Assembly (NCBI RefSeq): GCF_032854445.1
Contig: NC_088306.1
Coordinates: forward strand, 7,873,924 to 7,937,923
Direction of reading: 5' to 3'
Length of the DNA stretch: 64,000 nucleotides
From: Liolophura sinensis
Lineage: Eukaryota; Mollusca; Polyplacophora; Chitonida; Chitonidae
The notes under the pieces are model-generated. The model searched no databases. It saw nothing but the letters and a program-made list of their open reading frames with translations, and was not told the origin of the DNA. This document shows positions 23,076 to 34,654 of this stretch, one piece after another. Both the position numbers and the translations under genes were made by a program. The stretch's first letter is position 1, and every line of letters starts with the position of its first letter.

Positions 23076-23087
23076 GGGGGGGGGGGG
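23076..23087. repeat. Poly-G run (12)
   Basis: Uninterrupted G run. Confidence 0.9.
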
Positions 23088-24158
23088 ATGCGCTCTCCCA
23101 ATGGCTCAAAACTCCAGCCCACATACATCCGTTGCCATCAACACCATTGGAGACTTTATCACATAATTACAGGTAATATAGTCGTTTACGTCCTTGACGC
23201 TGATAACGGTTCAAATATTTTTCCACTTACGTGACAGGTAATCGGATCCGCTGTGGCTGGCACCGATTAAACCAGCGATGGCCTCTCAGTCAATTAGAAC
23301 CACATGAATGAATAGCTTTGGTTTCACGCTCAAGTAATTAGTGTCCTGTACTCGGTATCGTCTGTTGATGTCCAACGGCATTCAGATTTAATTATATGAT
23401 AACCGAGATCATGCTTCACTATATCCGGTTCATACAGGACTTCGTGTAACTGTAATTTGCTGCTCGGCAGATTTTGAATTAGACGAACATTTACACCATT
23501 CTTTTACAAATTGACACTAACGCTTCGCTCATGACGCTCGAAGGGATAATGTTATGGATATGAAAGCGGATTGCTTCCCTGGCTGCCTGTTCGATCATTT
23601 GGCCTCGAGCAAATGTAATTGTGTTGCTTTGCTGAATTTGCTTGATCGAATTGCGGTGACACCCCTACAGTTGAACTTAAAACTGGTTTAAAAGGTTTTA
23701 AAATTAATTTGACATTAAATTTCAATTCGAGCCCATACAAAGGTCTGAATACAAGTTCTATTGAATTATCTATAAAATACAAGATATGCAGCTAACATCT
23801 TCTGAATAAAACAGTTAATGTATAAATAATACTGACAGTTTAATCTCGAGACATCTGGTCTAATATTCTCTCAGACAAATCATCCGAAACGTGTGATAAA
23901 GCATTTAGTTTCTTTATTATTTTGTATTATAAAAGAGCAAATAAATAAATGAATACATAATGGTTTTCTTTTAATACAATGTTTAGTGAGAAAGCCATAT
24001 GAAGTTGTAAAGACGGTTACGGATGTTAGCACTGTCCAAGGACGAATCCCAGGTTCACCATCAACCATTCCATGTTTGCAAGAAATAATTGGCTTTTAGA
24101 AAAGAAGAAAAAATCATGCATGCATATCTAATCGGCTTTAATACGGTACAAGGTTTTA
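23088..24158. other. No supported gene
   Basis: Flank of the LTR element. Frames at 23552-23782 and 23880-24068 are unsupported. Confidence 0.35.
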
Positions 24159-24162
24159 GTAC
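24159..24162. repeat. Target-site duplication, left copy (GTAC)
   Basis: Four bases identical to 30317-30320, directly outside the two LTR ends. Confidence 0.75.
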
Positions 24163-25179
24163 TGTTACGGTATTGAAAACGGCAACAGAAAACAGACTCA
24201 GTGACTCAATATTACAATGTTAACAATGCATTATATATAAAATGAGACGGACAGTTTTACAGACAGTTCAACAACAACAACAACATACACATCAGTATTA
24301 CCGGTCTTTACAAGTTTCCAGTTCACCTTTGCATCCCAAGGAATGTATTCCAGGAAATCCAACGTAAAGACCATGGGATAAACACACAATTCACACAAGT
24401 CACAAATTGTCCCAGACAGGTACTTCGCTAGGTTAGCGAACACGAACACAGTACACAGGTTACACAGAACTGGAACGGTCAAACCTTTGAATGACGTCAC
24501 ACCCGCAGAGCACAACACAGGGTAAATACAGGCATGGAGGTATAATCCACTTCAGATCAGTCACAGCTCCCGCAGAAGCTCACAAACGAGCCGTTCAGAG
24601 ACGTAGAGTAATGTCACCTTGTGGCAGAACGAACGTCCTTTGCAAAACTGAAAACTTCAGTTTAGAGTCCTTGACGACCTTGTCGGTCAGGTGAGGTCAG
24701 CGTGTTAAACAAATTACACAGTCCACACTGTATAATCATAATAAAGATCCGAACACCAATAAACGTGACTTCCGCAGAAATTCACATAAACCAGACATCA
24801 GTACTACTGTGGTACACAAACGGTGCCGGCATAAAAAACTGTCCTCCCAAATGAAACTGGCATCACCAGCTCATATCAAAATAATGGACTCGATACGAGA
24901 GCGTCTCACACTCTCCTGGCTCCCAGTGGATGCAGCAAAAATACCTCCACTCTGCACAGAAAACACGGCTTATATACGGTCCAGGTGGATTCAACTATTC
25001 TTAGACACACAGAATTAACAGCCAATGAACATCCAGTTAAATAAACAGAGCATTGAACAAGGTGCTTTCGGCCAGGTCCGCACTGTACATATATAACAGG
25101 GCCTGTTATGCTTATAACATATAACACAAAGGTCCGCAGACTAACAGTACATGAAGACGTTAAATAGTCATACATAACA
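24163..25179 (-). repeat. 3' LTR
   Basis: 1017 bp, same length as the 5' LTR. I see about four differences, all near the plus-strand left end (24170, two near 24215-24225, one near 24250). Open frames inside both LTRs are identical by-products, not genes. A CRE-like tgacgtcac lies at 24492-24500. Confidence 0.95.
24969..24976 (-). promoter_or_regulatory. Candidate TATA box of the LTR promoter
   Basis: TATATAAG on the minus strand. The identical site in the 5' LTR lies at 30106-30113. Position and sequence suit an LTR promoter, but the transcription start is not determinable here. Confidence 0.5.
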
Positions 25180-25191
25180 CCCCCACCCTTC
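25180..25191 (-). other. Polypurine tract (second-strand primer)
   Basis: GAAGGGTGGGGG on the minus strand directly next to the 3' LTR. Its position and purine run match the plus-strand priming site of LTR retroelements. Confidence 0.8.
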
Positions 25192-25295
25192 AGGGAAAGA
25201 AAGTTTTGCATAAAACTTTCTTTAACATATTAATAATCACGAATAATAATAACGTTTACCACACAGCCTTTAAAAACAAAGCTGCAGAAAACCAA

Positions 25296-28200
25296 CTAGA
25301 CACGTGACAAACAATCAGCAATCACATTATCTTTCCCTTTTATGTGTCTAATCTCTAGATTAAATTCTTGCAAAAGCAAACTCCACCGTAACAATCTTCG
25401 GTTTTTACCTTTTAGTTTGTGCAAGAAGGTTAAGGGATTGTGATCTGTATACACAACAATGGGGTAACTTGAGGAAGTCACATATACTTCAAAATGCTGT
25501 AAAGCTAGAATCAAGGACAGACATTCCTTTTCTATTGTTGAATAATTTCTCTGGCACTTGTCAAATTTGCGAGAAAAAAAACATACAGGGTGATCAACGT
25601 GATCTGTTTCATTTTCTTGTAACAAAACTGCCCCAGCAGATATATCACTAGCATCAACAGCTAGCTTAAATGGTAAATTAAAATCAGGTGCTACAAGTAT
25701 GGGGCCGCTGCTTAGCATGGCCTTTAATCTATCAAAAGATCTCTCACACTCAATGGACCACAAGAATTTAGCACCTTTCTTTAACAGCTGAGTTAGTGGC
25801 TCACTAACAAATGAAAAGTTCCTACAGAACTTACGATAATAACCTGCCATGCCCAAAAAACGCTTTAACTCTCTCTTACAACTTGGCACTGGAAAACAAG
25901 AGATAGCAACTCCACTAGGATGTACAACATTGAGATCAGTGCTATCTCTGTCTACATATGGCTTTAACATGTTAATGTGACAAAGTTGTCTAGATTTGCG
26001 CCGATCAGGAATGAAAATAACATAATTAAGATCACTTAACCTCTTGTCTACTACATAAGGTCCAAAATAACGAGCCTCAAGTGGCTTACCACTAACTGGA
26101 AGTAAGGCCAATACCTTCTGACCAACTTCAAATCTGCGTCTTACTGTCTCTTTGTCATACTTAGTTTTCATACTCTTCTGAGAAGCTGTAAGATTCTCTC
26201 TGGCTAACTCACATACTCTGTTGAGCTTAGTACGAAAACTTGACACATACTGTAATAGGTTAACATTGTCACTATCACCAGACACAAACTTTTCCTTGAA
26301 CAACTGTAGTGGACCACGCACAGTATGGCCAAACACAAGCTCAAATGGACTAAATCTAAGTGACTCTTGTACAGACTCTCTTACAGCAAACATTAACAAA
26401 GGTACACCCTCGTCCCAATCTTTCCCTGTCTCAAAGCAGTAAGTTCTTATCATACTTTTCAGTGTCTGATGGAATCTCTCTAGTGCTCCTTGACTTTGTG
26501 GGTGATAAGCTGAGGATTTATACTGGCTAATACCTAGCTCCTGCATAACTTGTTGGAACACACCAGACATGAAATTTGAACCCTGGTCTGACTGTACTGA
26601 CTTAGGCAGACCAAACATGGTGAAGAACTTAACTAAAGCCTTAATTACAGTCTTGGCAGTAATATTCCTTAGTGGAATTGCCTCAGGGAAACGAGTTGAA
26701 GTACACATTATGGTTAACATATACTGATTTCCAGACTTTGTCTTAGGTAGCGGACCAACACAATCTATTAAGATTCTACTGAATGGCTCACCAATTGCAG
26801 GAATAGGCCTCAAGGCTGCCTTGGGGATTGTCTGGTTAGGTTTCCCCACTAACTGACATGTATGACAAGACCTGCAAAATTCTGTAACATCTTTCCTTAT
26901 TCCGGGCCAATAAAAATGACTGAGAATCTTATGATAGGTCTTATTAACACCTAAATGACCTGCTAACGGCGTTTCATGCGCTATGGTCAGTATGTCTTTT
27001 CGATAAGACTTGGGCACAACTACCTGATGCTTAATTGCCCATTCATCCTCCAACGAAACATCGGGAGGCCTCCACTGCCGCATCAATATGCCAGACTTGA
27101 CATAGTAGTAGCATGGGTCAGGTAAAGATTCACCATCTTTAGCTGCATCATTAAACAAGCAAGAAATACTTGGATCACTGTGTTGTCCAGCAATCAACTC
27201 AGTCCTACAAAATGGCTGATCACCACTAACAAAATTAGTATCTACTTCCTGCTGGCTGTCTAATTTGGAAGAATCTCCATCCAACATGTTGTTGAGAAAA
27301 GTCTCACTCAAATCAACAGTACTACCCTGGTCTGTACTGACTTTTCTAGACATAGCTCTTGTAACAACACAGGACGGATATAAACCCGCTATATCGCTTT
27401 CAACTGGCTCTGTGACTGAATTCAGAGAAGGCTTATCAACCATTAAGGGATCAACAGTAACTTTATCATGTGCCAAGTCATTTCCCAACAACAAATGAAT
27501 ACCCTCAAAAGGTAATGAAGGCTTAATGCCTACCCTGACAGGTCCAGATATCAAATCTGATGACAAATAAATATCATGAAGGGGAACACTGACAAAGTCA
27601 CTAGACTCTACACCTCTAATAAGGGCGCGAACCCCAGAGTATGACTCTTCAGAAAAGGGCAGAGTATTCATCAACAACAGAGACTGAGATGCCCCAGTAT
27701 CCCTTAATATCTTTATAGGGGTAGCACAAGACATGTCGCTTCTAAGCGACACTGAACCAGAATTGATAAACGGAGCGAAGCTATCCATAGAGCATTTGGG
27801 AATCTTATCCAATCCCGTATCAGCTAACTCAGATCTGCTTTTAACTGCTGATGTAACTTCCGGCAATGTTTTGTGCATTGCAACACAAAGACCTGTGGGC
27901 TTAGACTCATTCTGAGCTTCCCGTATCCTTTTCAACTTGTAACATTCACTCATCACGTGACCTACCCGCTTGCAAAAATTACAAGTGACCCTATTTCGAG
28001 GACTACCATTCCAATCTGAACTACGTGAACCATGAGCTGTAGAACCATTGGAGCCTGGTGTAGAACTCTTCTGTATAGAGCTACCTCTACCTGTTGCATG
28101 TGACTGGGTATTTCTACGTGTAAATGAATTAAATGGCTTACCCGTGTATGTAACCTTATGTGTCAAGGAATAATCATCAGCTAAACTGGTTGCCTCTTCA

Positions 28201-29171
28201 AGTGTACTCGCCTTCTGCTCATCAACGAACACCTTTACATCATTATGAATACAACGCTTGAACTCTTCTACCAGCACAAGCTGACGCAAACTTTCAAAAT
28301 CCTTGCCTATTTTCTTGGCTATACACCAGCGATCAAACAACTGCTCCTTAGCTCGACCAAACTCAACGTATGTCTGATCTCTACCTTTTTCACAGTTACG
28401 AAATTTCTGGCGGTAAGCTTCAGGCACCAATTCATAACCCTTCAAAATTACCTCTTTCACATAGTCATAATTGGAAGCAGTCTCTACACTTAACTGAGTG
28501 TAAATTTCCCTGGCCTTTCCAATTAGCACACTCTGTAATAACATAGTCCAGAACTCTTTAGGCCACTTCAAACTATTTGCAATTTTCTCAAAATGCAGAA
28601 AATACTTATCCACCTCTTTTTCCTGAAAGGATGGAACTAACCGAATGTATTTGGTCACAAATCCTGTACCCTGTCTACCGGAAGGACCCAGTTTCTCATC
28701 TCTCTCTACCTCTAACTTTTTCATTTGGAACTCCAATTCTCTTTCCCTCTCTCTTTCCTCTCTCTGTACTTCCCTCTCCTCTCTCTGCACTTCCCTCTCT
28801 CTTTCCTCTCTCTCTCTCTACATTTTCAACTTTTCTAACTCTATCTCATGTTCCCTCTCTTTCTCTTTTTCTTCATATTCCCTCTCTTTCTCCTCTTTCT
28901 CCAATCTCAACTTTTCTAACTCTAACTGCTTAAACTTAAGCTCGGCATCAGACTGACCCTCGAACTCATAATCAGATAATGCAGAACTATCAAACTTCCC
29001 TATCTCCACTAAATGTTTCAACAAAGTATACTGCATATCTCTTTTCCTCCATGAAGACTTTATGGACAAACCTAAAAATGTCCCTAACTTAACCAAGTCT
29101 TCCTTCTTTAAACTCTCAAAAACATCCTGATCGGGCGCATTAACAAACTGTTTAGGATCAAAATCTCCCAT
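25296..29171 (-). CDS. Gag-protease-integrase-RNase H polyprotein; one in-frame TAG; RT core missing
   Basis: From ATG 29171 one frame of 1291 codons runs to the stop at 25296-25298, broken only by TAG at codon 118 (28820-28818). Codon numbers below count from 28790. Gag has a Glu/Arg-rich coiled coil spanning the TAG, a capsid-like region and a CX2CX4HX4C zinc knuckle (C270, C273, H278, C283). Protease has DTGA at 364-367. Integrase has an HH-CC zinc region (H605, H612, C642, C645), a DD35E triad (D676, D735, E771) and a GPY motif at 910-912. At 957 the sequence jumps to the segment that normally follows RT (RFLGMAGYYRKF), then RNase H with D1046, E1087, D1116 and D1159. No YXDD or other RT core motif exists anywhere in the element. 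Apart from the TAG the frame is intact. Confidence 0.9.
28735..28820 (-). repeat. Homopurine/homopyrimidine tract inside gag
   Basis: Almost pure CT on plus (GA on minus), encoding Arg-Glu repeats of the Gag coiled coil. The in-frame TAG lies at its 5' edge on the minus strand. Confidence 0.8.
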
Positions 29172-29278
29172 TGTAAATATTTAGCCACTGAATCATTCAC
29201 TGTTAAAATTTAGCAATCGCTTCTCACTTGTGTTTAACATCAAATATTCGGTGCTAAACAAAAGGGAAACAATCATTT

Positions 29279-29294
29279 CCCGGACAAGCCCCCA
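29279..29294 (-). other. Primer binding site, tRNA-Pro type
   Basis: TGGGGGCTTGTCCGGG on the minus strand, 5 nt inside the 5' LTR. It matches the first 16 bases of the tRNA-Pro primer site known from gammaretroviruses at 15 of 16 positions (T for C at position 9). Confidence 0.8.
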
Positions 29295-29299
29295 ATTTC

Positions 29300-30316
29300 T
29301 GTTACGATATTGAAAACGGCAACAGAAAACAGACTCAGTGACTCAATATTACAATGTTAACAATGCTTTGTATATAAAATGAGACGTACAGTTTTACAGA
29401 CAGTTCAACAACAACAACAACATACACATCAGTATTACCGGTCTTTACAAGTTTCCAGTTCACCTTTGCATCCCAAGGAATGTATTCCAGGAAATCCAAC
29501 GTAAAGACCATGGGATAAACACACAATTCACACAAGTCACAAATTGTCCCAGACAGGTACTTCGCTAGGTTAGCGAACACGAACACAGTACACAGGTTAC
29601 ACAGAACTGGAACGGTCAAACCTTTGAATGACGTCACACCCGCAGAGCACAACACAGGGTAAATACAGGCATGGAGGTATAATCCACTTCAGATCAGTCA
29701 CAGCTCCCGCAGAAGCTCACAAACGAGCCGTTCAGAGACGTAGAGTAATGTCACCTTGTGGCAGAACGAACGTCCTTTGCAAAACTGAAAACTTCAGTTT
29801 AGAGTCCTTGACGACCTTGTCGGTCAGGTGAGGTCAGCGTGTTAAACAAATTACACAGTCCACACTGTATAATCATAATAAAGATCCGAACACCAATAAA
29901 CGTGACTTCCGCAGAAATTCACATAAACCAGACATCAGTACTACTGTGGTACACAAACGGTGCCGGCATAAAAAACTGTCCTCCCAAATGAAACTGGCAT
30001 CACCAGCTCATATCAAAATAATGGACTCGATACGAGAGCGTCTCACACTCTCCTGGCTCCCAGTGGATGCAGCAAAAATACCTCCACTCTGCACAGAAAA
30101 CACGGCTTATATACGGTCCAGGTGGATTCAACTATTCTTAGACACACAGAATTAACAGCCAATGAACATCCAGTTAAATAAACAGAGCATTGAACAAGGT
30201 GCTTTCGGCCAGGTCCGCACTGTACATATATAACAGGGCCTGTTATGCTTATAACATATAACACAAAGGTCCGCAGACTAACAGTACATGAAGACGTTAA
30301 ATAGTCATACATAACA
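29300..30316 (-). repeat. 5' LTR
   Basis: 1017 bp with TGTTA/TAACA inverted ends; TATA candidate at 30106-30113. Essentially identical to 24163-25179 apart from about four bases. Confidence 0.95.
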
Positions 30317-30320
30317 GTAC
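30317..30320. repeat. Target-site duplication, right copy (GTAC)
   Basis: Matches 24159-24162. Confidence 0.75.
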
Positions 30321-31783
30321 GGATATAAAAATGTGGGCATTTTCGCATAAGGTTCACCTTACACGATCCAGCCAACGTGTTCTTAAATGCAGTCTTCACT
30401 CGCAGATTTTCGTTAAGTCATATTTCCCTCAAAGGATTCCTCGTTAATTCATGTAGTTCTCTGATTATATTGAGTTCTGCGTCACAAAAACCGCATAGGC
30501 TTTATAGCGGACTTTCCTTGAACTACGGTTCTCGATATAAAACAGACATATTCGTGTATATGAATATGATCACACGCCCTAGCTAGCACTTGCAGGTTCA
30601 AAGTGGGAAACCCCTCGAAGGCTTACAAAACATTGGAACTTTGGTTTGAAAGAGAGCCAAGAAATCGTGTTATGCTTATGTAATAACGAGCCTCTCAAAT
30701 AACCTCTTAGTTGAAAAGGGAGTCTACATAATGAGAAAACGTGGTAATGTTCTGGTTGATGTCACGCAAATGTAAATGATGCGCGCATTATGGCTAAGAA
30801 GAGTATTGATTTACAGAGCGTATCATGCAAGTTATGTAAAAATCCAGTTATCAGAAGCTGGCATGACCGATATTCTACACTGCATTAATTTGAGCTCTTT
30901 GCTATTGCCACACCAAAGTAGTTCTCAAAGCGTCCTGCGCGTCCAAAAAAGGCTCGTAAAACGGGCTGGGACCGGCGCAGAAAGTGTGACTTTCGCAAAG
31001 TGATGTCAAAAAATACGACGAATATCAATACATCATGTCAATGAGTTGGGATGAGTTGGATCTGTCTTCAAACAAGGTACAAACGACCCCGTGGGTGGGC
31101 ACACGTACTACAATTGATTCCAGACTGCACCATGCCCTAACATGTCCTTAGTAGGTTCGAAGTACGGCAATTCCATTCGCAGTACGTCCATCTCGTTTTG
31201 AGTATGTTGTCACTCCTTCTATCTCCGTCTATTACAGAATGGGATGACCGCCAGAAAATTGTGAGCAAGCTCGAAGTTTGAGACCACCCATTTCGTCCGA
31301 GCCAGTCTATGAAGTTCAAATAAAGACCCTAAAAGTTGTTGAAATGCCCATGCACGCAGTTTGAGTCCGTTCGGCCGAAATTTTAAGACCGTAGTGACAA
31401 CGTGCTTGGTGTGATGGGAGTTTTATGTACATAGAGTTTTCTTGACATACACCATCACACTGACAGGACTGTCATGTGAACGAGAGGATTTAACAATATG
31501 CAACTCTCGCTCCAACGTTTGATTATGCCTTAGATGAAAACAACAACAGAAATGCTATGAATGGCCGAAGAAAAACGTCCTCCACGGCGACAACGTTGTT
31601 CAAGCAAGGACAATACAAAAGGGCAAACGAACGCCCAGTGTAAGAGAGAACAATCTTCATTCATCTGGGATCACAACATCGAAGAGATCCCTAAGAATGT
31701 TCATCCAATTTGTATTCGTATCTGTGGACCGCGCTCTCATTTGAAAATTTTACACCCATACATTTGCATGATCTCGACTGAAT
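30321..31783. other. No supported gene
   Basis: Frames at 30377-30586, 30776-31003, 31137-31319 and 31561-31830 show no domain. No repeat recognised. Confidence 0.35.
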
Positions 31784-31989
31784 TCAAATCACATGCAGCA
31801 GCCGTCTTGTACGAGGACACCAAAATTTGACTGTGTAAGAACATATCTGTCGTGTCTTCCTAGAAGCGACAGGTGAACCACCGAACTTTGGGAAGACATT
31901 GAGAAACTTTCCATCATACGACATACTCGTGGAAGGCAACTGGTCTTCGCCGAACGCTTGGGATAAATCCGCATCCATGTGTCCTGCAT
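31784..31989 (-). CDS. Possible single exon (weak)
   Basis: On the minus strand a pyrimidine-rich tract followed by tttatgcag (a good splice acceptor) precedes a 64-codon frame starting MDADLSQAFGEDQLPSTSMS and continuing DGKFLNVFPKFGGSPVAS. The composition is protein-like and no repeat is recognised. Only 29 nt upstream is a strong donor-like CAG/GTAAGT, too close for a normal animal intron. No downstream donor is clear and no domain is recognised. It could be an exon of a long-intron gene or chance. Confidence 0.2.
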
Positions 31990-33604
31990 AAACAGAAACA
32001 CAAGTAACTTACCTGTCGCGAAATTCTAAACTGGATTCTATTGGTGGCCTGATAGTCCCTGAAGCCTGCGTCCATTGCATGGCTTTGATGTGATTGTGTA
32101 ACTCTACACAAGTAATGTCTAATAAATTGCAATTATCCTCGGCCACGGAGGCCCCCTGATGGTAACATAAGATACAGTGGGTAAAACCACAGCCCGGAGT
32201 GTCGACGATTTTAGCTAATCTGTGGTTGTTTTTGACGGACTAATTTTCAGAACTAGTCATGGATACAATGGTAAACATCAAACAGCCAACTGAAAAGAAA
32301 ATCTGTCAAATTATTCGGATATGTGAAACTTTTATGCCTTGAACTGGCTGTTATTCGCCTGTCAAATATTTGAAAGTTTTACACCTCTAGGAACTAAATA
32401 CGTGTACATACCTTGGTCATTTTTACATAGTCTGTGTTTACTTGCTCGCATCGTAACCAATGACATGTGAGAGGTTTGTGAAAAATAAAACCTGTGGGCC
32501 CTCTTTTTGCTCACAAGGGACAGAAGTTATTCAAACCTAAGAACTTTTTTAAATGCTTACATTGCAGTGGATGGTCCATAATCCCGATGCGCTTTATTAA
32601 AATAGAAACAGATATACAATAGATATTGTGAGTGCTTATTGTAACTATTTGCCCCGGGATCAAGAAACAATCTTAGGCTGAGGAAAAATTTCAAACGACT
32701 TTATAATTGTTATTTCTTATGTAACAAGGTAAAAATATTACTTGACAACGTAAATTCTGTGTAATTTATTATAAAACAATTTTCATCTAAAATAAAAAGA
32801 AGGAACATATCAAAATTTAATGACTGAAATTTTGACTTAAGTCTGAGGTCGCTTCGTTATCCCGGGGTCTGGAGCTTAAACCACCGGTTCTGGACAGTCT
32901 ACAGCATGCCACTACTGGACGTTTGTCACTGTTTAGATCAATCTCAAGCTCAACTTCTGAACAAGCTGCCAAATGGTTGAAAATACATCTCCAGGTAATA
33001 GATCTCATGAAATAATATCCCACCTGTGCATTTTATCCTGAAATAAGGCCTTGATTATTGAATATAAATCAGTTATTCGATATTGAAATGTTATCAAACG
33101 CATCCATGGAGGGCGTCTGCCAAAGGCCCATACAAATCTAACTTTTAATAACTTTGAGCCCCTTCGGACTGTAAGGCATCGCTCATCATGTGCACCTGCG
33201 ACTTTGGATAGAAGATTTCCCACAGGGATATAACTCTCGGACGACACCCAAAGGGAAAGTTTCGTCTCCAATACACCTCGGCACTCTTGATTTAAAATGA
33301 AATCATACTCGATAATAACTGGGGTCTGAAGGAATGATTACCAAAATCATATTACTGGTCTAATTTAATCACTGATTTTTTCTTACCCGTCTAATGCTAT
33401 ACCTTGTTCATAGCTTTTGTTATACGATAACCGAATGATAAGTTACTAAAATATTGGGGGAAATTAAGGTTTACTGACCCCTTCACTCAGGGCGAAAGCC
33501 CGATGTCGGCAGATCACCTCAGCCACGTTGTTGTTTTCACAACCGAACAAAAGTAGATAGCCTAGTCACTAGGCATGAATGACATCGGCTACAGGATACG
33601 GAAT
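31990..33604. other. No supported gene
   Basis: A 15-bp SINE-A head scrap (ggccacggaggcccc) lies near 32140. Frames at 32817-33271 are unsupported. Confidence 0.35.
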
Positions 33605-33667
33605 CACACACACACGCACACATGCGCGCGCGCACACACACATACACACGCGCGCGCGCACGCGCGT
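33605..33667. repeat. Alternating CA/CG tract
   Basis: About 63 bp of almost perfect purine-pyrimidine alternation with two CG-rich cores; classical Z-DNA-prone sequence. Confidence 0.9.
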
Positions 33668-33794
33668 ATCTGTTGCTGTCGAGTGGATAGAAAGACATTT
33701 TGTGTGATGCGGGGAAAATAGGTCACTACATCAAACAAGATGTCTAGCGATCTTTTACGTTCACATATTAATATTTGTGTTCCGTGTCAACTGC

Positions 33795-34040
33795 TCACAC
33801 TAGCAGGGTGCGATTTGAATACTGATTTCCTTTATTCGGCCAGAACATACCTTGCCTCTTTCCCACATGACTGAAAACTGCTGACCTCTTCTCTTTGCAT
33901 GATTCCATCCTAATTTGGTTATTTTATATACTTCCTTAGTTCTTTCGTAGTTTGTGTTTGATGTCGCTTTGGGAATTGGTCTTGCGATTATTGACTTGGA
34001 ACGTCTATCTTGCTTTCATTCACATTGGCATTTTGTCAGA
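33795..34040 (+). repeat. Dispersed repeat D
   Basis: 'ccagaacataccttgcctct', 'tatatacttccttagttctt' and 'gggaattggtcttgcgatta' shared with 34655, 55600 and 58650. The 105-codon frame at 33954-34271 is largely repeat-derived. Confidence 0.65.
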
Positions 34041-34299
34041 AAGCTTTTGACAGCACTGTGCAAAGACCACCACCGTACAAGAAAATACTGTTTTGTAAGG
34101 CTCAACCCTGCCACTTGCTTTAGACATTATACACATCGTGTTTATCTTAGCTATCACATTATTATCGACGCTCTGGTTTTAGTATCAGTGCTATGGTCTT
34201 TTAACTGTACACTTTTTAGAACACACACGATATCGTATTCCCTCCTCTGGAATCTGTTGGTGGAATATTAACTCCCGAGGATGTACCCTCGCTTTGTTT

Positions 34300-34600
34300 C
34301 CATGTTGAATGTTAATTGTGATAACAATGCGGCATTATCAGTAATTCCAGACTTCTAAATTGCAAGCATTTACCTGTCTTTTTTACCCTATTCTTCTTAA
34401 CCAATGGTGATGTAGGGTGCGTAATTTGCTACCGTTTAAAGACGTACATGAACAGTTGGGAAAGAAAACCCTGAGGGAAATTGACAGGTGTACACTTTTC
34501 ACCGGTTACATGTGACAGTTATTTACCAGATGTCACACTTTCGCCGCCTATCTGGTTTATACTCTATGTGCCGTAGTATTTTATTATAACACAGATAATA
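34300..34600 (+). repeat. Dispersed repeat C
   Basis: 'cttcttaaccaatggtgatg', 'cgtacatgaacagttgg' and 'ccagatgtcacactttcgcc' in the same order as at 57115-57450. Confidence 0.6.
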
Positions 34601-34654
34601 AATGGACGTAATGATGTGCCCTACTGACCATTCTCGGGGTAATATACAATTTTA

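Larger units (their letters stand above)
24163..30316 (-). mobile_element. Ty3/gypsy-type LTR retrotransposon, Gmr1-like domain order, RT core deleted
   Basis: 6154 bp between GTAC duplications. Both LTRs are 1017 bp with TGTTA...TAACA ends. The element lies on the minus strand: 5' LTR 29300-30316, primer site 29279-29294, coding region 29171-25296, polypurine tract 25191-25180, 3' LTR 25179-24163. Domain order is Gag, protease, integrase, a remnant of the RT connection and RNase H. In ordinary Ty3/gypsy elements integrase comes last; Gmr1-like members of that group carry it before RT. Here the RT fingers and palm are absent, so the copy cannot make cDNA unaided. Near-identical LTRs imply recent insertion, probably helped by an RT from a complete relative. 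Confidence 0.93.

Noticed and set aside
24231-25211. Several ORFs in the LTRs (for example MLCSAGVTSFKG, MVHKRCRHKKLSS), also at 29335-30399
   Set aside because: Identical in both LTRs because the LTRs are identical; no domain and not in the polyprotein frame.
28818-28820. Programmed gag-pol readthrough
   Set aside because: The stop is inside Gag, far upstream of the zinc knuckle and protease, not at the gag-pol border.
28577-28956. Ser/Leu/Phe-rich plus-strand frames opposite gag
   Set aside because: Antisense shadows of the GA-rich coiled-coil coding tract.
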